From NCBI RefSeq assembly GCF_033472595.1, contig NZ_CP137642.1, positions 1,550,001-1,614,000 of the forward strand: 64,000 bases of DNA, written 5' to 3'. This document shows, piece by piece, positions 59,399 through 64,000 of this stretch. A program made the position numbers and the translations under genes. Positions within the stretch are counted from its first letter, which is position 1. Every line of letters starts with the position of its first letter. This DNA comes from Methanoculleus receptaculi. GTDB taxonomy: Archaea > Halobacteriota > Methanomicrobia > Methanomicrobiales > Methanoculleaceae. The notes beneath the pieces were generated by a model. That model was not told where the DNA came from and did no database searches. It saw only the letters and a program-made list of their open reading frames with translations.

Positions 59399-60400
59399 GC
59401 CCCCTTCCGAGGGGGGCGGGCAGTGAGGGGTGATTGGCCAGATGGCCGTGGCAGGGGGTGCAGGAACAGGATTCCGGCAGGGTGTTCACACTGACGGTAG
59501 AGAGGTTGTCTGTTCCCCGGCAGTGCGTCGATGGGATATCGCCCCCGTCGGGGAGGGGCTGACGGGGAGGGGGCGGAACGCCCCTTCCCCTGTCTCCTGC
59601 ATCTCAACCAGACACTCCGTTTCCATGTGAGGCAAGCCACCCCCACCACCCGGCCGCTCACGCGGCCTCCTCCCGCCCCCTTAAGGGGGCGGGCAGTGCG
59701 TGGCGATTGGCCCGATGGCCGTGGCAGGGGACGGGAACAGGATCTTCGGCAGTTTCTCACCGACGCTCTGGTTGACGCTTTGCAGGGCACGGCATCTATG
59801 GAGAATCGCCCCCGTGGGGGTGGGGCTGACGGGGAGGGGGCGGAACGCCCCTTCCCCTGTCGCTCGCGTGCCACTGAAAACCTCTCTCGCTGGATCACCC
59901 CCACCACCCGGCGCTTCCAGCGCCTCCTCCCGCCCCCTCAAGGGGGCGGGCAGTGCGTGGCGATTGACCCTGGATAGCCGTGCACGGAGAGGAAACAGGA
60001 TCTTCAGCGGTTTCTCACCGACGCTCTGGTTGACGCTTTGCAGGGCACGGCATCTATGGAGAATCGCCCCCGTGGGGGAGGGGCTGACGGGGAGGGGGCG
60101 GAACGCACCTTCCCCTGTCGCTCGCGTTTCCCGTTGAACGGTATTTATAGAACACCCCCACCTCCCGGCCGCGCGAGCGTCTGGCGAGTGACCCGGTGGC
60201 CGTGCCCTGGGCTGAGACAGGATCTCAGCGAGTGTCACCTTAGGCCGCGAAGAGACTGCCAGATCCCCGGACACCGTATCGACGGAGAATCGCCCCGTGG
60301 GGGGCGGAAACGCTCCCCACGCCCCTATCTCATCGTGTCACCGAAAACGCCTTTCCAGGGCGGGAGCCAACCGTCCGGCTTGCCGCCCCCGCGCGGCCAT
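59399..60400 (+). repeat. Tandem array of four repeat units
   Basis: Units of about 250-280 bp start near 59399, 59676, 59930 and 60178. Each begins with a palindrome (CGCCCCCTTAAGGGGGCG in unit 2; CTCAAG variant in unit 3) or its remnant, then GGCAGTGCGTGGCGATTG, ATGGCCGTGGCAGGG, AACAGGATCTTCGGCAG, CTCTGGTTGACGCTTTGC, GGAGAATCGCCCCCGTGGGG, GACGGGGAGGGGGCGGAACG and CCCCCACCACCCGGC. Units 2 and 3 are nearly identical; 1 and 4 are more diverged. The same unit occurs within 1612-2210 and 9711-10320. No supported gene between 59264 and 60492. Confidence 0.85.
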
Positions 60401-60492
60401 AATCAAAAATGACGTGGAGGGCGCCGGGACTCAATTCGTTCTGGACGGGGTGGCGACGCCTGATCGAGACCTCAGGCCGCACCAAGCCCCTT

Positions 60493-61344
60493 CTAACACC
60501 TGCCGATCCAGTGCCGCACGATAAACTGCCGCACCAGCAACGCCGCCACCGCCGCCGTCTGCCCGGCATCAAACGGCGCAACCTCCACATAATCAAACCC
60601 CGCGGTATGCGGCCCAAGCGTGCGGACGACCTCCCGGAGATCGAGCGGCGTCATCCCGAACGGTTCCGGCGTCCCGAGACCCGGTGTGAGGCAACAGTCG
60701 ATCGCGTCGGCATCGATCGAGAGGTAGACCCTCCGCCCCTCGATCATATCCAGAACCTCGCCGAGGATTGTAGCGATCCCGCGCTCCCGCACCACGTCGG
60801 CGGTATACAGATGCGTCCTCTCCGCCGCGATCTCAAACTGCTCGCGGTCACCGCTCCGCGCCCCGATGATCACAACATCCTCGACCGTCTCGAGGACGCG
60901 CCGGGTGACGCAACCATGGCTGTAGGGCGTTCCATCAAGTTCGTCCCGGAGATCCAGGTGGGCATCGCAGACCACGTAGACCTCCGGCCCTACCGCCCTG
61001 ACCGCCCCGACCGTCACGGTATGCTCCCCCCCAAACATCACCGGCACCTTTCCGTCGCGGACGATACCCCGGACAAAATCGGCAACCCCATCAACAACGG
61101 CCTCCGGCAGCCTGGAGACCATGAGATCGCCGAGATCCGTCACCGGGACGTCAAAGAGTTCAATACCGGCAGCAGGGTCGTAGGCCTCGAAGTTGAACGA
61201 GAACTCCCTGATAGCCCGCGGCCCAAACCGCGTCCCGGGGCGAAAAGACGTCGTCCCATCGTATGGAACACCGAATATCACGTAGCGGGCGTCCTCATAC
61301 GGTGTATCCGCATCCGCAAAATGGAGATGGACAGGATCCTGCAT
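60493..61344 (-). CDS. speB: Agmatinase
   Basis: 283 aa. Hydrolyses agmatine to putrescine and urea with two Mn ions. Metal motifs: MFGGEHTVTVG, VVCDAHLDLRDEL and LSIDADAIDCCLTPGLGTPEP. The first loop FGVPYDGTTSFRPGTRFGP is typical. It follows aIF5A by 21 bp on the same strand, linking polyamine synthesis with the protein that needs spermidine for hypusine. Confidence 0.93.
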   Translation of the reverse strand: MQDPVHLHFADADTPYEDARYVIFGVPYDGTTSFRPGTRFGPRAIREFSFNFEAYDPAAGIELFDVPVTDLGDLMVSRLPEAVVDGVADFVRGIVRDGKVPVMFGGEHTVTVGAVRAVGPEVYVVCDAHLDLRDELDGTPYSHGCVTRRVLETVEDVVIIGARSGDREQFEIAAERTHLYTADVVRERGIATILGEVLDMIEGRRVYLSIDADAIDCCLTPGLGTPEPFGMTPLDLREVVRTLGPHTAGFDYVEVAPFDAGQTAAVAALLVRQFIVRHWIGRC

Positions 61345-61365
61345 AACCGTTATATCCAGAAGATC

Positions 61366-61743
61366 TCACTCGAGTTTCTTCTTGCCCAGAGACGATATGT
61401 AGGCGACTTCTTTGCCCGGTTCAAGACCGGCGGCCTCTTCCGCGGTCACGTTGAGTTCAAACATCTCGAAGTCCTTGACGTCCATGAACTGGACGGTCGT
61501 GCCGGCGATCGAGATCACCTGTGCTATCTTCCGCTCGACTACCGGGACGTATACCTTTGCCGAGACCGGCTGAACGATCGAGCGCTTGACGCCATCAAAG
61601 ATCCCTATACAGTCTATACGGGACTTTGCCGCTCCGTGTTTCCCCGGCTTGGAGGTGGCGATGGAGACGATCCTGCACGGCTCGTCATCCACAACAACGT
61701 AACGCCCCTCCTTAAGCTTCCCAACTTCTGTCTGTTCCTTCAT
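61366..61743 (-). CDS. eif5A: Translation factor aIF5A
   Basis: 125 aa. Helps the ribosome through difficult peptide bonds; active after conversion of one Lys to (deoxy)hypusine. The loop TSKPGKHGAAKSR carries the modified Lys (about residue 35). An N-terminal SH3-like part and a C-terminal OB domain (VYVPVVERKIAQVISIAGTTVQFMD) have normal length. ATG 61743 is near a CATTAAT box on the minus strand (about 61768-61775), so leaderless. First gene before agmatinase. Confidence 0.95.
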   Translation of the reverse strand: MKEQTEVGKLKEGRYVVVDDEPCRIVSIATSKPGKHGAAKSRIDCIGIFDGVKRSIVQPVSAKVYVPVVERKIAQVISIAGTTVQFMDVKDFEMFELNVTAEEAAGLEPGKEVAYISSLGKKKLE

Positions 61744-61788
61744 ATTGTCTCACTGTGGTAAACGCGTGATTAATGTATCTGGATTGCA

Positions 61789-61798
61789 TTACATAAAT
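61789..61798 (+). promoter_or_regulatory. TATA box of the IMPase/NAD kinase operon
   Basis: TTACATAAAT; predicted start near 61820, leaving a short leader that carries CGGGAGA before the TTG at 61834. Confidence 0.5.
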
Positions 61799-61833
61799 AC
61801 ACCGCAGAAGATAGATGAGGCAGGACGGGAGAA

Positions 61834-62628
61834 TTGAGGCGGTTCATCAGGGCGTGTGACGATCTGGCAGCGGCCGTCCGGGATGCCGTTGCCGGTATGA
61901 TCGGGACGCCAGAAGCAGGGGATTACGTCAGGATGGGTGCGGACGGCACACCCACAAAGAAGATCGACCAGGTTGCAGAGGATATCGTCGTCGACTACCT
62001 GGCCGATCACCCCCTCTGCCAGCGGCTGATCAGCGAAGAACTCGGCTGCGCAGCGATGGGCGGGAACAGGGGCACCATCTTCCTCGACCCCGTTGACGGC
62101 ACATACAACGCCGTGGTCGGGATCCCGTTCTATGCCATCTCCATTGCGTATGCCGCTGATGGGATGGTTACCGCGGGGTACGTCCAGAACCTCGCCACCG
62201 GCGAGACGTTCCACGCCATCCGCGGGGAGGGCGCCTTCCGGAACGGCCGCCCGATCCATGTATCGAACGTATCGAGACTTGAGGAAAGCGCCATGAGCGT
62301 TTACGGCGGCAGGAAGTCCGACCCCGCCCCCATCCAGCGGATCGACCGGACGATCAGGCGCTGCCGTCTCCTTGGTGCATCGGCGCTTGAACTATGCTAC
62401 GTCGGTTGCGGGCGCATCGAGGGTTTTGTCGACCTCCGCGGAACGCTCCGGGTCACGGACGCCGCGGCCGGGATGCTGATCTGCAAGGAGGCCGGCGGCA
62501 TGGTCTCCGACCCCGGAGGCGGCGAGGTCGTCTTCCCCGACGACGTCTCCGCCGGCCGGCGCCTCGTAGCCACGAACGGCATCCTGCACAGCAGGCTCAT
62601 CGAATATCTGAAGGGTAACCGCACATGA
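61834..62628 (+). CDS. Inositol monophosphatase / fructose-1,6-bisphosphatase family enzyme
   Basis: 264 aa from TTG 61834 with GGGAG 6 nt upstream. Metal motifs of the family: ISEELG (about 66-71), FLDPVDGTYNAVVGIPFY (about 83-100) and LRVTDAAAGMLIC. Archaeal members act on inositol-1-phosphate and fructose-1,6-bisphosphate. Its stop overlaps the NAD kinase start (ATGA). NAD kinase and IMPase-type phosphatases are fused in some methanogens, where the phosphatase acts on NADP, so an NADP(H) phosphatase role is also possible. Confidence 0.92.
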   Translation: MRRFIRACDDLAAAVRDAVAGMIGTPEAGDYVRMGADGTPTKKIDQVAEDIVVDYLADHPLCQRLISEELGCAAMGGNRGTIFLDPVDGTYNAVVGIPFYAISIAYAADGMVTAGYVQNLATGETFHAIRGEGAFRNGRPIHVSNVSRLEESAMSVYGGRKSDPAPIQRIDRTIRRCRLLGASALELCYVGCGRIEGFVDLRGTLRVTDAAAGMLICKEAGGMVSDPGGGEVVFPDDVSAGRRLVATNGILHSRLIEYLKGNRT

Positions 62629-63437
62629 GGGTAACACTGGTATCGCGTCTCGATGACGCGGAGGCGCTCCGCTACACCGCCTCGCTTGGCCGGGAACTCA
62701 AAGACCTCGGGCACGACGTGGTCCTGGAGGAGGGCACGGCACGCCATCTCAGGAGGAATGGGGGCACCCCGTTTGAGGAGATCGACGCTGACCTGGTTGT
62801 GGTCGTCGGCGGCGACGGTTCGGTGCTCCTAACCGTCCAGCGTATGAGAAAACAGGTCCCCATACTCGGGATCAACTGGGGGGAGGTGGGGTTCCTCACT
62901 GACCTGGAGCCTGGAGAGGCGATTGATTTCTTTGCCAGCCTGGACGCGTTTGAGGTCGAGCAGCGGATGCGGGTCCGCCTCTCCGCCGGGGGGAGGGTGC
63001 TCGGCGATGCCCTCAACGAGGTGCTCATCGTCACCGACCGCCCGGCAAAGATGCTCCGGTTCGGCGTCTACGTCGACGGAACGCTCTCAGAACGGTTCCG
63101 GGCTGATGGGCTGCTGGTATCGACCCCGACCGGATCGACCGCATACGCCATGAGTGCGGGCGGGCCGATCGTCGACCCGCAGATCGAGGGGATCCTGCTC
63201 GTCCCGCTCGCGCCGTACATGCTCTCGTCCCGGCCACACATCATCAGCACCGGGAGGCGCCTTGAGATAACCCTGGAGACCGATAAACCGGCACACCTCG
63301 TTATCGACGGTCAGACCACGCTTGAACTCCCGAAAGAAGCAACCCTCATGGTCAAAAAGTCGGATCAACCCGCTTTATTCGTCAACACCGACAAACAGTT
63401 CTTTGAGAAGGTGAACCGTAAACTGCGTAACCTCTGA
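62625..63437 (+). CDS. nadK: NAD kinase
   Basis: 270 aa. Makes NADP from NAD with ATP or polyphosphate. GGDG motif in VVVGGDGSVLLT (residues 62-65), the NE-containing DALNEVLIV, and the conserved GLLVSTPTGSTAYAMSAGGPIVDP. Length and motifs are standard. Coupled to the phosphatase gene by a 4-bp overlap. Confidence 0.96.
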   Translation: MRVTLVSRLDDAEALRYTASLGRELKDLGHDVVLEEGTARHLRRNGGTPFEEIDADLVVVVGGDGSVLLTVQRMRKQVPILGINWGEVGFLTDLEPGEAIDFFASLDAFEVEQRMRVRLSAGGRVLGDALNEVLIVTDRPAKMLRFGVYVDGTLSERFRADGLLVSTPTGSTAYAMSAGGPIVDPQIEGILLVPLAPYMLSSRPHIISTGRRLEITLETDKPAHLVIDGQTTLELPKEATLMVKKSDQPALFVNTDKQFFEKVNRKLRNL

Positions 63438-63512
63438 CCCGGCCGGTGCCTCAATGAGAGATTTTATCGGGGGCCATGAGGATTATCCTCAAAAACAGGA
63501 GTGAGCACGATT

Positions 63513-64000
63513 ATGGAAGACCAGATGCGCACGAAGATCCCGTATGCGGAGATCGCAGAGATGCTGAAGAGGAGCCTCAACCTCCGGGGCTCCCCCGTCG
63601 CGGTGAAACTCGCCAGGAAACCTGAAGATATCCCCGATGGGGTGGGGCCAATCGAGGAGACCGTCCGCCACTGCCAGATGGTCAGCAGGGCACGGTTGAA
63701 GGGCGAGATCTTCTACGCGACCACCGAAAGGCATGCCTGCATGGGGGGCGCCTGGGCGCTCGGGCTCCGCGAGATCACAGAGAGTCTCAGCACAGGGGAG
63801 TTCTACTACAAACTCGGGAAGTTCGAGACCTGGGCCGCCTGCATGCGAACCATACAGCAGGTCCCCCACCTCCCGGAGCCCACGACCTACGCGACCGTCT
63901 ACGCACCGCTTGAGAAGACACCTTTTGACCCCCATGTCGTCGTCATCATCGCAGAACCGCGGGTGATGCTGAAACTTGCGCAGGCGGGACTCTACCTCCT
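63513..64000 (+). CDS. DUF169 family protein, 3' end cut by window edge
   Basis: About 162 residues in the window. The DUF169 signature is clear: LNLRGSPVAVKLARKPEDIPDG near the start and TTERHACMGGAWALGL, then TVYAPLEKTPFDPHVVVII. These proteins are common in methanogens and have conserved Cys, but have no settled function. ATG 63513 lies 11 nt after AGGAG; GTG 63501 in frame is an alternative. A GATTTTATC box at about 63454-63462 is the probable promoter. Confidence 0.85.
   Translation, partial: MEDQMRTKIPYAEIAEMLKRSLNLRGSPVAVKLARKPEDIPDGVGPIEETVRHCQMVSRARLKGEIFYATTERHACMGGAWALGLREITESLSTGEFYYKLGKFETWAACMRTIQQVPHLPEPTTYATVYAPLEKTPFDPHVVVIIAEPRVMLKLAQAGLYL

Noticed and set aside
59399-60400. 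CRISPR array
   Set aside because: Units are 250-280 bp and similar over their full length, with no short identical repeats separated by unique spacers; no cas genes are seen.
60409-61761. 450-codon plus frame opposite agmatinase and aIF5A
   Set aside because: Antisense shadow of two firm genes; composition is Arg/Asp/Pro-rich as expected for reversed coding DNA.
1-64000. tRNA or rRNA genes
   Set aside because: No T-loop consensus (GTTCGANTC) with a matching acceptor stem was noticed; a covariance-model scan would be needed to be sure.

Overview
The window is archaeal and most likely from a methanogen of the order Methanomicrobiales, probably Methanoculleus or a close relative (inference). 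It carries a methanogenesis marker 8 protein (DUF2099), the DUF39/NIL-ferredoxin homocysteine pathway, TFE, aIF5A, an archaeal AlaRS, aTrm56 and a complete archaellum (arl/fla) system. Overall G+C is high. Many start codons sit about 25-30 nt downstream of a TATA box, which suggests leaderless mRNAs. Downstream operon genes often overlap their neighbour as ATGA.

Layout. 1-1.6 kb: an exported subtilase (cut by the window edge) and an exported cohesin-like protein. 2.5-9.4 kb: a DUF1616 membrane protein facing a seven-gene MoxR / DUF58 / DUF4350 / DUF4129 operon; this block lies between two inverted copies of a roughly 600-bp non-coding repeat. 10.4-12 kb: four small genes. 12-16.4 kb: an operon parA - cytosolic chemoreceptor - cheW - cheR. 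16.8-24.9 kb: lipoprotein, adenine deaminase (apparently CTG start), DUF1624 acyltransferase-like protein with a tiny zinc-ribbon gene, DUF2099, HAD phosphatase, a CARF-like + PIN-like gene pair, superoxide dismutase and an ACT regulator. 24.9-32.3 kb: HD protein + TFE, a tnpB element carrying a tnpA relic, ATP-grasp, aTrm56, a winged helix gene, and the operon DUF39-CBS / NIL-ferredoxin / UPF0280 for homocysteine synthesis. 32.5-38.7 kb: a PEGA-domain gene broken by frameshifts, Nif3-like + SWIM genes, alaS with an overlapping membrane winged-helix regulator, and a DUF2179 protein. 38.8-58.2 kb: the motility island, cheY-cheB-cheA-cheC-cheD plus an exported beta-propeller, an IS transposase, cheF and an acidic membrane protein with arlJ-I-H-F-G-CDE, a GT-C-like membrane protein and two archaellins. 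58.6-64 kb: a paralogue of the 11-kb membrane protein, a four-unit tandem repeat array, aIF5A + agmatinase, an inositol-phosphatase-family enzyme + NAD kinase, and a truncated DUF169 gene.

Functionally the window is dominated by taxis. CheA/CheW arrays signal through CheY and CheF to the archaellum motor, CheB/CheR/CheC/CheD provide adaptation, and a ParA ATPase is encoded with the soluble receptor. The best candidates for undescribed biology are: (1) the parA-MCP-cheW-cheR operon as an archaeal array-positioning module; (2) the CARF-like/PIN-like pair with no CRISPR array in sight; (3) the dispersed and tandem non-coding repeat family; (4) two paralogous TM + Pro/Thr-linker proteins, each beside a motility locus. 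No tRNA, rRNA or CRISPR array was seen. All family calls rest on reading the sequence; no database search was run.
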